Shown here: positions 22,760-34,284 of the stretch, one piece after another
Numbering within the stretch: position 1 is the first letter of the stretch
Layout: each line of letters begins with the position of its first letter
DNA from: Lithobates sylvaticus
Taxonomy: Eukaryota; Chordata; Amphibia; Anura; Ranidae
NCBI GenBank assembly: GCA_028564925.1
Contig: CM053030.1
Location: 376,992,945 to 377,056,944 of the forward strand
Direction: 5' to 3'
DNA length: 64,000 bases
Made by a program: the position numbers and the translations under genes
The notes under the pieces: generated by a model
The model's database searches: none
Told to the model about the DNA's origin: nothing
Seen by the model: only the letters and a program-made list of their open reading frames with translations

Positions 22760-25010
22760 ATGAGGAAAAAAACATAAAATAGCTGGTATGCTGTTAAAGT
22801 ACTGTAAGGTGTTATGAAGGTTAAAATCAGAAAATAAGAGGATTATAAATTAACAACATGGTCTTACTGTTTCCTACATTTTAAAAGTAAACATAAAGTA
22901 AACAGCTCACTCTCTAACTTCTAGAAAACATGCAATAGATACAATGGATGTCCAAAGCATGAAAAGAGCTGACTATGATTCAAATCATTGTAATGTCCTT
23001 TCTAAATACAGAAAAAAAAATTGCATCACAATAAGGAGTACAAAGAGATCTGATGTTATTATGCTGAACACAGATGGAACAATATTGCATAAATATCAAG
23101 AGGCAATTATAAGCATATGCAGACACAAAGTGTAGATAGTGAACAACAAATACAGGAAAGACAGCAGAAAATAATAAAATATACCGATAGATAGAAGAAA
23201 AAATAGAATAATAGAATCTGAAGAAAAATAAGTTCTTGGATATTAAACTTTACGAAGGAAAGAAGATTGCTTTGATGAGGAGTGTAGAAAAGAAGAATAA
23301 AAAAGGAATAGGGACAAATCTAAAACTTTAGAAAACAATAGCAAGCTTAGATGAACTTACTGAGGAAAAGCAGAATGATAAATAAAAATTGTAGGAATAA
23401 AGGGTTTTTAAAAAGCACAAAAAAGTTCCATAGAATAGAGGACCTGTTTGAAAAGAAAGGTTTTAATTACAAATGTGTAGAGATAAAAATTAAACCTAAT
23501 TGGGAATGAGAAGACACTATAGGATTACTGGGCTGAATACTTTCTAGGAAGAATTATATAAACAAATGTAGAACCAAAAAACATTACATACATCTTATAT
23601 TATGGTCTAGGGACAGAATAGGAACTCCTGTTTTATGAAGAAGTGGAAAAAGTCATCAAACAACTGAAAAGCAATTACGTGCCAGGAGAGGATGATGTAC
23701 ATTCAGAAAAGATAAAACAAGGAGGGATGACTTTATGGAGGTTTAACTAATAATTGAAGAATAAAAGGAGGAACATTATAGAAGAATGGAAATAGAGAAA
23801 AAATAGAAAATGATATTTAACAATTGTCACGTTGAAGAGATTGTGGGAGGTGGTCAACATCATTTTCAGAAAATAAATGTGGTGAATATAATATCACTTA
23901 TATCACACTAATTTTTTTTGGTTACAAACAAGCCTATGAAACTACAGTATGTCACTGGTTGGAATAGTGTCTTTTGTCAAGCTTATTGTGTAACTGTATG
24001 ATGGAAAGTAATAAATAAAACACTACAGCAATTTGGAATTCCTATTAGCTAATAAAGCCAGATGACAGTTAGATACAAAATAGAATGTAAAAGTGCAAGA
24101 ACAAAAATCAAGAAAAATACCTGTCAATAGTAGACCATATATGATGTATAACAGAACACTAAATGTTTAGCATATGCAGCAGAGAGCTTGTTAGTAGAAC
24201 AAAGATACAGATGTAGTTACTTAAATTAAAAGACAAGTCAAAAGGATGTGACTTAAGATCAGTGAAAAGAAATCTATATGAGTACGTCAGACATTAAAAT
24301 CAGAAATAAATTGTGTAAAGCAATGAAATTAAAACATATAGGGCCTATTATTACAGAGCGGAACATGTAAGCAGCAAAATTAAATACAGAATAAAAGAAT
24401 GTAACAGACGTTTCTTGATGTTCAGTTCAAAACTTTTCAGATAAAACTTTTTAAAGCTATAATTAAACCAACTGTAACACTTGGATCAAAAACATCGTGT
24501 TTAACACAAGCATATGAGGAAATTCCTAAAGTATGGGAACAGAAGGTGTTGAGTAAAATCTATGAAGCAGTGGGGTTGATTTACTGAAATTGAAGAGTGC
24601 AAAATTTGGTGTAACTCTGCATAGCACCCAATCAGCTTCCAGGTTTTATTTGTTAAAGCTTAATTGAACAAGCTAAAGTTAGAAGCTGATTGCCTACAAT
24701 GTGCAGCTGCACCTTGATTTTGCACTTTACAGTTTTAGTAAATCAACCCCAGTGCATGAGAAAAAATGGACTATAGAGAACAAAAACAAATGAAGAAATA
24801 GCAAACTTGTATGATGTTTATGTAAAGATTAATGATGGAGATGAATATGACATGAAGAGAGAATAGGAGCATTAATAAAAGAAAACCAAAATGCAGAAGG
24901 TGCATTGGCAGGCTAAAATGTTTTTAAAAATCTTGGAATCTAATGCTGGCGAAATAAGGCAAGATGTAGAGAAGAATGGACACACTTCTAAAAGGAGACT
25001 GGTACATTAA
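22760..25010 (+). mobile_element. RTE-like LINE, decayed
   Basis: A purine-rich 2.2-kb region. At 23637-23730 it reads EEVEKVIKQLKSNYVPGEDD, the RT block usually written V..AI..LKN.KAPGEDG. At 24444-24569 an open stretch reads KLFKAIIKPTVTLGSKTSCL followed by YEEIPKVWEQKVLSKIYEA, matching LYKTLIRPVLTYGSETWTLT...FERKVLRKIYG of the LINE 3' region. The reading continues after a small inserted MITE. Stops elsewhere show it is dead. It is antisense to the host gene. The clade (RTE against related groups) is from motif recall only, and the 5' limit is uncertain. Confidence 0.6.
24573..24749. mobile_element. 177-bp MITE inserted in the RTE-like LINE
   Basis: Inverted ends GGGTTGATTTACT and AGTAAATCAACCC, flanked by CAGTG at 24568-24572 and 24750-24754. 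Taking it out with one CAGTG copy rejoins the LINE codons for KIYEAV and HEKKWTIEN in frame, which supports the 5-bp duplication and the order of events. Confidence 0.75.
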
Positions 25011-25018
25011 ACGTCTGG

Positions 25019-25366
25019 TGCCCCGTACACACGAACGGAAATTCCGCCAGCAAATGTCTGATGAGAGCTTTTGGTCTGAAAATGCGACCGTGTGTATGCT
25101 CCATCAAACTTTTTCTGGCGGAATGCCAGCCAGCAAAAGATTGAGAGCAGGTTCTCAACTTTTCGGTCGGAAAAAGTTTAGAACGGTAATTCCGATCGTC
25201 TGTACCAATTCCGACGTGAAAAATTCCTACGCATGCTCTGAAACAATTTGACGCTTGCTCGGAAGCATTTGTGTGACTGTGTGTATGCAAGCCAAGATTG
25301 AGCGGAATTCAGTCGGAAAAAACATCCAAGATTTTTCAGACGGAAATTCTGCTCGTGTACGCGGCA
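25019..25366. mobile_element. PIF/Harbinger-like MITE, copy C
   Basis: Left end TGCCCCGTACACACGAACGG and right end CTCGTGTACGCGGCA. TAA follows on the right (25367-25369); the left flank has changed (TGG). The interior is diverged from copies B and E. Confidence 0.65.
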
Positions 25367-25524
25367 TAACTATCAAAACAGAATTTGTTATATGGGCCAA
25401 GGACAAGGAGGGGGTACTGCAGTGGTGCAGCAATCTAAAAGGGACTGGTGAGAGATCTAATCCTCCAATGAAACTACCCGGAAATGTTTGTCGATCAGAT
25501 GGATATATATTTGTGTACACAAGG

Positions 25525-25807
25525 CAGTTGATTTACTAAAGGCAAATAAACTGTTCACTTTACAAAATAAGTTACACTTTGTAAGGAAATGTTTCCTAGA
25601 GCTAAGTGCATGTAGTAGAATTTCACTCTGCAAAGAATACCCAATCATGTGCAAGGGGAGAAAAAACAGCATTATTGCTTGTACATGATTGGATGGTGGA
25701 AGTTAGCATAGCTTCACCTCATTCACTAAGCTCTGAGGAAAATTATCTTGCAAAGTGTAACTTTCCTTGCAAAGTGAATAGTTTTTTACTTTTATTAAAT
25801 CAACCCC
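25525..25807. mobile_element. MITE with GTTGATTTACTAAAGG ends
   Basis: Left GTTGATTTACTAAAGGCAAA and right TTTATTAAATCAAC form imperfect inverted ends. Internal inverted pieces include AATCATGTGCAAG / CTTGTACATGATT. It shares terminal sequence with the 177-bp MITE at 24573, so the two may use the same transposase. Confidence 0.6.
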
Positions 25808-25809
25808 AA

Positions 25810-26680
25810 GGTGTCTATGCACCACATACATCTATTGAACAAGAAACAGAGGCAAGTCCAAGAAATACAAAGGGCAGAGGTCTCCTGTAACATTCAAGCT
25901 GTGTGTTTGCCAATGGCTAGCATTAGCTGTAGTTACTGAATCACATTTCCCAACTCTTTAGTAGCTTTTCTAAAAGTCTGTAGTTTGTAATAGTTAGCAG
26001 TCACCAAATTAATCATGATTTCATATGGTCTGCAGCATTCATTTACCTTGGTGGAGGGGGCCTGAGCTACAGTATATCTTGAGCTCCCTGCTGAACTTAT
26101 TTATCTCTTGCTGACCTCTGAAAATAGAGCCAGCACCTTTAAACATATACTGTAGAAATATACCATATGAGAAATGGTGTCAAATAGAGTCTCCAACGAA
26201 ACACGCCTGCCTGGGAGAACTGTTGTACAGTTGAACAGTTGTAAGAAAGGCTATCATTCATAATGCCTTGCTTACTACTGTGCGATCCATGTAATTGAAC
26301 ACATTGATGGAATGGTACCAGTGCCAATCACAGTGGCCCTGTACCATGTGATAGCTGTGACCAATCAGGGCATCACAATAGTAATCAAATGAAACCTCTG
26401 AACAATGTTACTGTTTGCTTATACAGTACATTCGTCATCACCATAATACACAATCAGGGTGTAAAAAAATCCCTGATAACCCCCCACCCCACCACCACCA
26501 GAGTAGTGCAGTGTCAATATGGAACTGGCTGCACTGACATCAGTGTATGTCCTTTCCACCAGCCATTATCTCTGATCATCGCCACAGAATTACAATGTCA
26601 CCAGACCAGTGCTGCCAATCAGTATCCCTAATCACCAACACCCACTCACAATCACCACAGTCCACTCACAGTTTCCCTAA
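25810..26680. other. intronic sequence, possibly part of a larger repeat
   Basis: From about 26290 the sequence contains short inverted CAATCAC / GTGATTG-type motifs typical of interiors of the TTAA element family seen at 46691, but no ends were found. No gene recognised. Confidence 0.3.
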
Positions 26681-26689
26681 TTTCCCTAA

Positions 26690-28592
26690 ATTTGGCAGAA
26701 CACACGAACACTGTTAACGTCTATGGGACACAAACATAAATAATCAAAAATGCTAATTTTAAAGGCTTAAATGGAAGTTATTGTCATAAAAAGTGTTTGG
26801 GGACCTGGGTCCTGCCCCAGGGAAAAAGTATCAATGCAAACTTTTTTTTTTTAAACGGATGTTCTTTCAGGAGCAGTGATGTTTTTAATGCTTAAAGTGA
26901 AACAATAAAAATTAAATATTCCTTTAAATATCGTGCCTGGGGGGTGTCTATAGTATGCCTGTAAAGTGGCGCATTTTCCCATGTTTAGAACAGTACCACA
27001 GCAAAATGACATTTGTAAAGGAAAAATTGTCATTTAAAACTGATTGCGGCTGTAATGAATTGTTGGGTCTCGGCAATATAGATAAAACTCATTGAAAAAA
27101 GAGCATGGGATCCCCCCAGTCCAATACCAGGCCCTTTGGGTCTGGTATAAATATTAAGGGGAACCCCGAACCAAAATAAAAAAAAAATTGCATGGGGGTC
27201 CCCCTAAAATCAATGCCAGGCCCTTCGGGTCTGATATGGAAATTAAGGGAACCCTGCGCCAAAATAAAAAAAATGGCGTATCCTCTCTAATGTTCAGGCA
27301 CAGTGACCACAAAGTGGATAGGCCTGACACTGGCTCCGCCAGGCCTTAGCAATTGCCCTTTGCAGGCAGGGGAAGCATGTCCCTATACTGTAGCAGGAAG
27401 TCTCTGTTGCTAGCTGTCCTACATGTGGCTACTGAGCCCAGTAATCCTTCTTCAGGCCCTGCCAGCCCTCCTGGCTGCAGCTGCCCTTCTCCTCTGCCCA
27501 TGACCCCACAGTCCATTCCTCTGGTTCTGCACCCATCCCAGACTGCATACTCCCAGTCCTCTCAGGCATGCCTCCCCAGTCCCCTCAGGTCTGTGGATGT
27601 CACTCAGCAGCCCTCCTGGCTGCGACCAGCTGTTCCTCTCCCTGGAGACTTCCCTGGGAGTGCTCTCTCCTGGTGTCCTCTCTTGCTCCTCCTGTGCCTC
27701 CTGTCCAGGAAACCCCTGTAGTTTGTACGAGGGTTCCGTCCACACCCGAGGCCCAGGCCCAAGGTCACCCCCCACCAGACTGGGGTGCTCCCTCAAAGGC
27801 CCAGACAGCTAGCACTTCTTCTCCAGCTCTTCCACCCAACCAACTCCTCCCCAGCTGGGCTGACCCTGGGTATTTAAGGAGCCCAGGCCTGCCTAAAATC
27901 AGCTTACCTATAAAAATCCTATCTCTAGAACCTACCTACCTAGAGGGTGCTACATATACTACATGGACTACACTATATACGCTGAACTGTATTATATATA
28001 CTACATGGACTGCACTATATACTCTGAACTGTATTATATATACTACACGGACTGCACTATATACTCTGAACTGTATTATATATACTACACGGACTGCACT
28101 ATATACTCTGAACTGTATTAGTTATACTACACGGACTGCACTATATACTCAGAACTGTATTACATATACTACACGGACTGCACTATATACTCGGAACTGT
28201 ATTATATATACTACACTGACTGCACTATATACTCTTAACTGTATTATATATACTACACTATACTACACTAACTGCACTAACTGCACACTACACTAACTAC
28301 CTGCCTAATCTCCATTCATTCACTATATACGGCTGCTGTGTAAGCAGCAGCCTTATACAGTCTGAGGCGTGGACTTAACTCCTGAGCCATGATTGGCCAA
28401 AGGCACCCTCCCTTTGGCCAATCGTGGTTCTTAAAGCACATCACACTGTGATTGTCCATAGCATAAAGGTCAGGTGCATGCTTTGGCCAATTAGCAGCCA
28501 TCAATGCACTGCAATTTTGCAGTGCATTATGGGGCGTTCCTCGGTGGGCGAACTTGCAGCGAGTACCCCATATGTTCGTTTGGACAGGAATA
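26690..28592 (+). mobile_element. long non-coding repeat with GGGACCTGGGTCCTG core, copy M1
   Basis: From 26720 (GTCTATGGGACACAAAC) through GGGGACCTGGGTCCTGCCCC (26800-26819) it parallels the sequence at 62120-62437. Further in it has short repeated blocks (AGGCCCTTTGGGTCTGGTAT and AGGCCCTTCGGGTCTGATAT near 27130 and 27218), a GC-rich segment (27300-27900), a 42-bp minisatellite, and a right part near 28500 with TGCACTGCAATTTTGCAGTG. Class unknown. No transposase was found. Confidence 0.5.
27958..28260 (+). repeat. minisatellite, 42-bp unit, about 7 copies
   Basis: Units begin ACTACAYGGACTGCACTATA at 27958, 28000, 28042, 28084, 28126, 28168, 28210 and a partial at 28252. The exact 42-bp spacing is a multiple of three, so the array reads through as a 14-residue protein repeat (YTTRTALYTLNCII) in a 242-codon frame (27568-28296). 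The upstream part of that frame has no domain. This is best read as a by-product of the repeat length, not a gene. Confidence 0.85.
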
Positions 28593-28594
28593 TA

Positions 28595-29393
28595 CAAAAT
28601 TTATCGGCGTAAAACATGCACTTTTTTCCCCTTAAAATCAGGGGAAAATCGTGGGTGCGTGTTATACAGCGATCCCCGCCGATCTCCCGCTGATTTTTGA
28701 GAAGGGAGCGAGCGGAGCCGATATACCGAAAACCGTGTCTATTTTTGGCTAGTCTCGGCTCCTCTCGCAGTCCCGCCAACCTCCACTGATTGCGAGAGGA
28801 GCCAAGCGCCAACAACATAAAGAAATCCTAGTTCGGCTATTTTCGGCTCCTCTCGCAGTCCCGCCCCTGACTGCGAGCAGAGCCGAGACTAGCCGAACTC
28901 GGATTTCTGTATGTTGTCGGTGCTCGGCTCCTCTCGCAATCAGTGGAGGTGGGCGGGACTGCGAGAGGAGCCGGCCCGAGACTAGCCGAAAATACATGCG
29001 GCTTTCGGTATTTTGTCACGAGGCGCTCGTCCTCTCCACTCTGCACCAATTTTAAATCAAGGCTTCACTGGGCAAGGCTGCAAAGGCACTGGGCAAGGCT
29101 GCACTGGGCAAAGCTGCAAAGGCACTGGGCAAGGCTGCACTTGGCAAGGCTGCAAAGGCACTGGGCAAGGCTGCACTGGGCAAGGCTGCAATGATGGACA
29201 AGGCTGCACTGATGGACAAGGCTGCAATGATGGACAAGGCTGCAATGATGGACAAGGCTGCAGATGGACACTGGACAAGGCTGCAATGATGGGCATTTAA
29301 ATGTAAGTTTTTTTCCTTAAACTTCCCTCCTAAAAGTTTTTTTCCTTAATATTCCCTCCTAAACTTGGGGTGCGTGTTATACGATAAATACGG
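28595..29393 (-). mobile_element. GC-rich TIR element with internal array (family N, copy 1)
   Basis: Right end ACGATAAATACGG at 29393 followed by TA; left end is an eroded ATTTATCGGCGT near 28599-28610. Subterminal GGTGCGTGTTATAC and the blocks ACTTCCCTCCTAAAAG match copy 2 at 40940 in reverse orientation. Between the ends are a CpG-rich part (28650-29000) and a minisatellite at 29063-29285. No coding capacity was recognised. Confidence 0.75.
29063..29285 (-). repeat. internal array of family N copy 1
   Basis: Variable units of 15-21 bp built on GGGCAAGGCTGCA and GATGGACAAGGCTGCAAT. On the minus strand the core is TTGCAGCCTTGCCCA, the same core as the array in copy 2 (41065-41390). Lengths are multiples of three, so several frames stay open without meaning. 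Confidence 0.85.
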
Positions 29394-29395
29394 TA

Positions 29396-30490
29396 ATTGG
29401 AAACTATCAAATGGAGAAATCAAGTATACTGTATCTGATTCCAAGGGCTGAATTAGACCACCAGGATCCACCCAATAAATAAATGGGCATTCTTTATATT
29501 TTTGTATTTTTTATTACGTTTTCTTTTTACACTTCTCTTAAAAGTTATATCAAGTAGTGCAGAACGTTAACACATTTTGGTACTAGATTACAAGAAATGG
29601 ACAGTTAGAGTTTAGAATTATAGTCAGGAAACAAAAGAATAAAATTATATTTACAACACTGGAAACAATAAAACATTCAAAATTAGTAGGTTTCAATCCA
29701 TATGCAATCGTGTAATGACTTCTGTAAATACAAAGATCAACAATAATCAAAATAAATACACTCAGTATTATAATGGACAACACAGTACAAAGCTTGGTTT
29801 GCAGTGATCGTAAGTCTATTTCCATAAATACTGAGGCCACTCATACTGACAAGCATTCATTTCTTCAGTGTACAAGAGGCTGTGCAACTGAGAAATTCTA
29901 CACAAATAGCAATCATTGGAAAGATTGGTAGGTGTGTAATAACAGAGTAAGTCCACTACTTGGTGCGCAGAGAATAAATATACAAAGCACACTCTGTACT
30001 TACATCATGACATTTACAGAATGTAGGTATATATAATGGTGTGTGTCCTACCAACTTCCATTTGAAAAATGTAAACATTTTAGAAATATTTTTTATTCTA
30101 TGGGTATAGTGACAGGAGAATGATAGATCACAATAATTGCATGTAAAGTATGGTACTACTTTATAGGGACGATTTATGGGTTAAATATCCATCTTTTCAC
30201 TGGATTAATACAACTGAAAATATTTTATGATTTGTCCTGTAAAAGCCTCAAAAAGGGCATAGGGGCATATGGGTTAAAGATTTGAGTTTCTTGGAGTCTG
30301 TGGTCTGTGCCCTGGCCCTTTAAACTGCAGCTGAAAAACTGCCATGTCAGTGTATTTATGTGTTTATATATATATTTGTGTTTATAAAACTTTTACATTT
30401 TTTTCTTGTAATTTTCATCTTTGATTTTTCTGTTTTCATTTTTTTGTGCTTGTAAGCATACAGTATCTGCTTCTTTGTGCATCTTTGGAA
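29396..30490. other. intronic sequence, nothing recognised
   Basis: AT-rich, apparently unique. The longest frame (minus, 29583-29840) is hydrophobic by AT composition only and lacks domain or splice support. Confidence 0.4.
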
Positions 30491-30508
30491 TTATATATAA
30501 TATATATA

Positions 30509-30542
<34 letters not shown>
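30491..30542. repeat. TA dinucleotide microsatellite
   Basis: Nearly pure TA repeat ending at 30542, next to the TTAA of the following element. Confidence 0.9.
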
Positions 30543-30544
<2 letters not shown>

Positions 30545-30550
30545 ATTTAA

Positions 30551-31705
30551 TCACTTGACCACCGGAATGTTTTACCCCCTTCATGACCAGACCATATTTT
30601 GCTATTTAGAACTGTGCTTATTTAACTGGCAATTGTGTGGTCATGCAACACTGTACGCAAATAAAATGTATATAGAGTGTGTGCAATTTTGAAGGGTGAC
30701 AGGTTAGGTGTCTATTTACTCGGCGTAACTTCATCTTTCACATTATGCAAAAAACATTGGGCTAACTTTACTGTTTTGTTTTTTGTAAAGCACAAAACAG
30801 TTTTATTTCCAAAAAAATGTGTTCGAAAAATTGCTGCACAAGTACCGTGTGAAATAAAAAGTTGCAACGACCGCCATTGTATTCTTTGCTAAAAAAACAT
30901 ATATAATGTTTTGGGTTCTATGTAATTTTCGAGCGAATAAATTATGATTTTTACATGTAGGAGAGAAATGTCAGAATTGGCCTGGGTGCTCCAGAACACC
31001 TGCAGTTGCTCCCTGCATGTTGGGCCTCTGTATGTGGGCACGCTGTGTAAAAGTCTCACAAATGTGGTATTGTCGTACTCAGAAGTAATAGCAGAATGTG
31101 TTTTGGGGTGTAATTTTTGGTATGCATATGCTGTGTGTGAGAAATAACCTGCTAATATGAAAATTTTGTGAAAAAAAATAAAAGTAAAAATAAAATTTTG
31201 ATTTTGCAAAGAATTGTGGGAAAAAATGACAACTTCAAAAAAATCACCATGCATCTTTCTAAATACCTTGGAATGTCCTCTTTTCAAAAAGGGGTCATTT
31301 GGGGGGTATTTGTACTTTTGTACTTCAGGTGTGATCAATTTTCAGATATTGGCACCATAGCTTGTGGACTCTATAACTTTCACAAAGACCAAATAATATA
31401 CCCCGATTTGTACTTATTTTTACCAAAGATATGTAGCAGTATACATTTTCGCCAAAATTTATCAAGAAAAACAGAAACTAAGTAAAATTTTTTTTTACAG
31501 AACTTTTTGTCTTTTTTCTTTTATAGCGCAAAAAATAAAAAACCCAGCGATGATTAAATACCACCAAAAGAAAGCTCTATTTGTATGAATTTCATATGGG
31601 TACAGTGTTGTATGACTGAGTAATTGTCATTCAAAATGTGAGAGCACAGAAAGCTGAAAATTGGTCTGGTTATTACGGGTGTTGAAGTGCCCAGTGGTCA
31701 AGTGG
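30551..31705. mobile_element. TTAA-flanked element with CCACTTGACCACC ends (family K, copy 1)
   Basis: Left end TCACTTGACCACCGG and right end CCCAGTGGTCAAGTGG are inverted repeats. TTAA lies at 30547-30550 and 31706-31709. The interior (for example TGCATGTTGGGCCTCTGTAT near 31014) recurs inverted in the copy at 62442. The two frames crossing it (889-1338 region on minus and 30944-31147 on plus) lack any domain. TTAA flanks suggest a piggyBac- or Kolobok-type transposase acting in trans. Confidence 0.75.
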
Positions 31706-31709
31706 TTAA

Positions 31710-32813
31710 AGCAGGGTTAGGTTAAAAAAAAAAAAGATCCCAAGCTTTGAACATCTCACAGAGCACTGTTCAAGTCATCATCCGAAAATGGAAAGAGTAT
31801 GGCACAACTGCACACCTACCAAGACATGGCGATCCACCTAAACTGACAGGCAGGACAAAGTAAGCATTATTCAGAGAAGCAGCCAAGAGGCCCATGGTAA
31901 CTCTGGAGCAGATGCAGAGATCCAGCTCAGGTGGGAGAATCTATCCACAGGACAACTATTAGTCATACACTCCACAAATCTGGCCTTTATGGAAGAGTGG
32001 CAAGAAGAAAGTCATTGTTGAAAGAAAGCCATAAGAAGTCCAGTTTGCAGTTTGTGAGAAGCCATGTGGAGACACAGCACACATGTGGAAGAGGGTGCTC
32101 TGGTCAGATGAGACCAAAATGTAACTTTTTTGTGTGTGGCAGAAAACTAACACTGCATATCACCCTGAATACACCATCCCCACCGTGAAACATGGTGGTG
32201 GCAGCATCATGTTGTGGAGATGCTTTTCTTCAGCAGGGACAGGGAAGCTGGTCAGAGTTTGTGGGAAAATGGATGGAGCCAAATACAGGGCAATCTTAGA
32301 AGAAAACCTGTTAGAGTCTGCAAAAGACTTGAGACTGGTGCAGAGGATCACCTTGAAAGCTATAATAGAATAGTTTAGATCAAAGCATATTCATGTGTTA
32401 GAGTGGCCCAAGTCCAGACCTAAATCCAATTGAGAATATGTGGCAAGACTTACAAATGGTTTTTCACAAATTGCTCTCCATCCACTCTGACAGAGCTTGA
32501 GCTATTTTGTAAAGAAGAATGGGCAAAAATGTCACTCTCTAGATGTGCAAAGCTGACATACCAAAAAATACTTGCAGTTGTAATTGTAGCAAAAGGTGGT
32601 TCTACAAAGTATTGATTCAGGGGGCTGAATACAAATGTACACCACACTCTTCAGATATTTATTTATTTATAACCATTTATAATTTTCCTTCCACTTCACA
32701 ATTATGTGCCACTTTGTGCTGGTCTATTACATAATATCCCAATAAAATACTTTTATGTTTTTGGTTGTAACATGACAAAATGTGGAAAATGTCAAGGCTT
32801 TTTCAAGGCACTG
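31710..32813 (+). mobile_element. Tc1/mariner element, left part missing
   Basis: Starts abruptly at AAAGCAGGGTTAGGTTA, which in Tc1 relatives is inside the transposase N-terminus, directly after the family K element. The right end CAAGGCACTG at 32813 is followed by TA. Broken transposase pieces include LEQMQRSSSGGRIYPQ-type remnants near 31900, TPSPP...[18 protein letters not shown] near 32165-32240, and a DLNPIE-like block (LDLNPIE in a shifted frame) near 32415. Related to the element at 52663. Confidence 0.8.
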
Positions 32814-32815
32814 TA

Positions 32816-33005
32816 TACTGAAATTTACACAGCTATAGATGCTATAGTGTAATGGTGGTGATCAGTGACTTATAGTGTAACCGCTATAGTGTGGTGAGCA
32901 ATCTGACACTAACTGTCTGGGAGGGTCATTAGTTGACTGACTGACACTGACTTTGCTAGTGATGCAAACACAGTGATCAGTGATAATGCTATACACTGTG
33001 CACTA
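32816..33005. repeat. internal fragment of a family K-like element
   Basis: Degenerate reiterations of TATAGTGT, GTGATCAGTGA and CTGACACTGAC, similar to 48170-48260 inside the family K copy at 46691. No ends present. Confidence 0.35.
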
Positions 33006-33009
33006 TATA

Positions 33010-33300
33010 TAGAAAGACAGGGAGGGCACACCAACCTTGTGCATTACCAAAGATACAATTTATTTGAAATAGAAAAAACAAGAGTAATGCTCACAAACAA
33101 ACATTTAAAAGAGGCTTAACATTGCTCCAAAAATTTGGAACGGTGTCTTCTAGACACCTGCAACCTGGAACGGATGCTAGGAGGAACCAGATGGCATCGT
33201 AGACGGCTTACGCGTTACGAGGGAGTACCCTCTTCATCAGAGCCACACCGATAGCAGATCTCAGATTCCTCCTAGCATCCGGTCCAGGTTGCAAACTCAC
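33010..33300 (-). mobile_element. ACGCGT-type repeat with hairpin
   Basis: On the minus strand: GTAACGCGTAAG (ACGCGT at 33210-33215), then a polyadenylation-like AAATAAA (complement of 33059-33066), then GGTGTGCCCTCCCTGTC. A 27-bp inverted pair, GCAACCTGGAACGGATGCTA at 33160 and its complement ending at 33292, flanks the ACGCGT motif with one mismatch. It shares this order of motifs with the repeats near 33918, 38361 and 44876. Class unknown. Confidence 0.5.
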
Positions 33301-33665
33301 TGCATTTTTTTATGCATCTGAGTACAAATGCTTTGGTGTCTATGTGTGTATTACACAGCAACATAAAAATCTGTAACACAGCAATGAAGTTAGAATTACA
33401 AAAAAAAGGTATTTTACATGCATACACAAGTACATACAAGCATATACATTTAAACACTGGTAGCTAGAAGAGGATGAAGAAGAATTTTACATGTGTGTAT
33501 ATGCATGCACTTTTACATGCCTGTACACATGTATGTGCAAGGTCTTTACAGAACATAACTTTTATTCCAGATATTTCTGCCAGCCTCAAATGTATTATTA
33601 CGTTCATGTGCAAGAGGTCTAATAGAAAATAAAGTAGAATGATAAAGAGATGCTCATCATGATGC
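33300..33665. other. intronic sequence, nothing recognised
   Basis: Contains reiterated TACATGYATAYAC words (33416-33535) but no gene or defined element. Confidence 0.35.
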
Positions 33666-33666
33666 T

Positions 33667-34284
33667 ATGTAAAAAGGAGAGAAAGTGCGCCAGACTAAGT
33701 GCAGCATATATGGAAAGGCATTTATTTAAATAAGAGCATACAGCCAAGTTGCTACTCACAAAAGTAGGTGATAATCAGGCATGTAGGTAAGTGGGAGAAT
33801 TATTCCAAGTCACAGGCAGGTCCACGGAGGGGCGGAGGTGGTATAATGCTGGCAAGCCACGAGGAGAGGAGTGATGTAGAGTCCTCAGCGGTGAACTAAG
33901 GAAACAACGGATGTTGTGAAATGCGTCTTCTGATTGGCCGACACCTCACTTCCGGACTACCGAGCTTGCGCTCCATGCTGAGGCGCACTTCTGGTTTCGG
34001 CTATTCGACCGTCCGGACGCTGCAAAACCAGCCATGCTATTGCCATCACAGCAAGGCAGTAAATTCAACATCACCGCTGAGGACTCTACATCACTCCCCT
34101 CCTTCATGGCTTGCCAGCATTATACCACCTCCGCCCCTCAGTGGACCTGCCTGTGACTTGGAATAATTTTCCCACTTACCTACATGCCTGATTATCACCT
34201 ACCTTGGCTGTATTCTCTTATTTAAATAAATGCTTTTCCATATATTCTGCACTTAGTCTGGCGCACTTTCTCTCCTTTTTACAT
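33667..34284. mobile_element. foldback element, arms over 200 bp
   Basis: The left arm 33667-33894 and right arm 34071-34284 are reverse complements at roughly 94%; one extra block of about 15 bp lies in the left arm. The outer sequence is ATGTAAAAAGGAGAGAAAGT. The loop (33895-34070) holds GTGAAATGCGTCTTCTGATT, a variant of the GAAACGCGT motif. Each arm carries an AATAAATGC signal pointing outwards (34225 on the plus strand). No coding capacity. Confidence 0.85.
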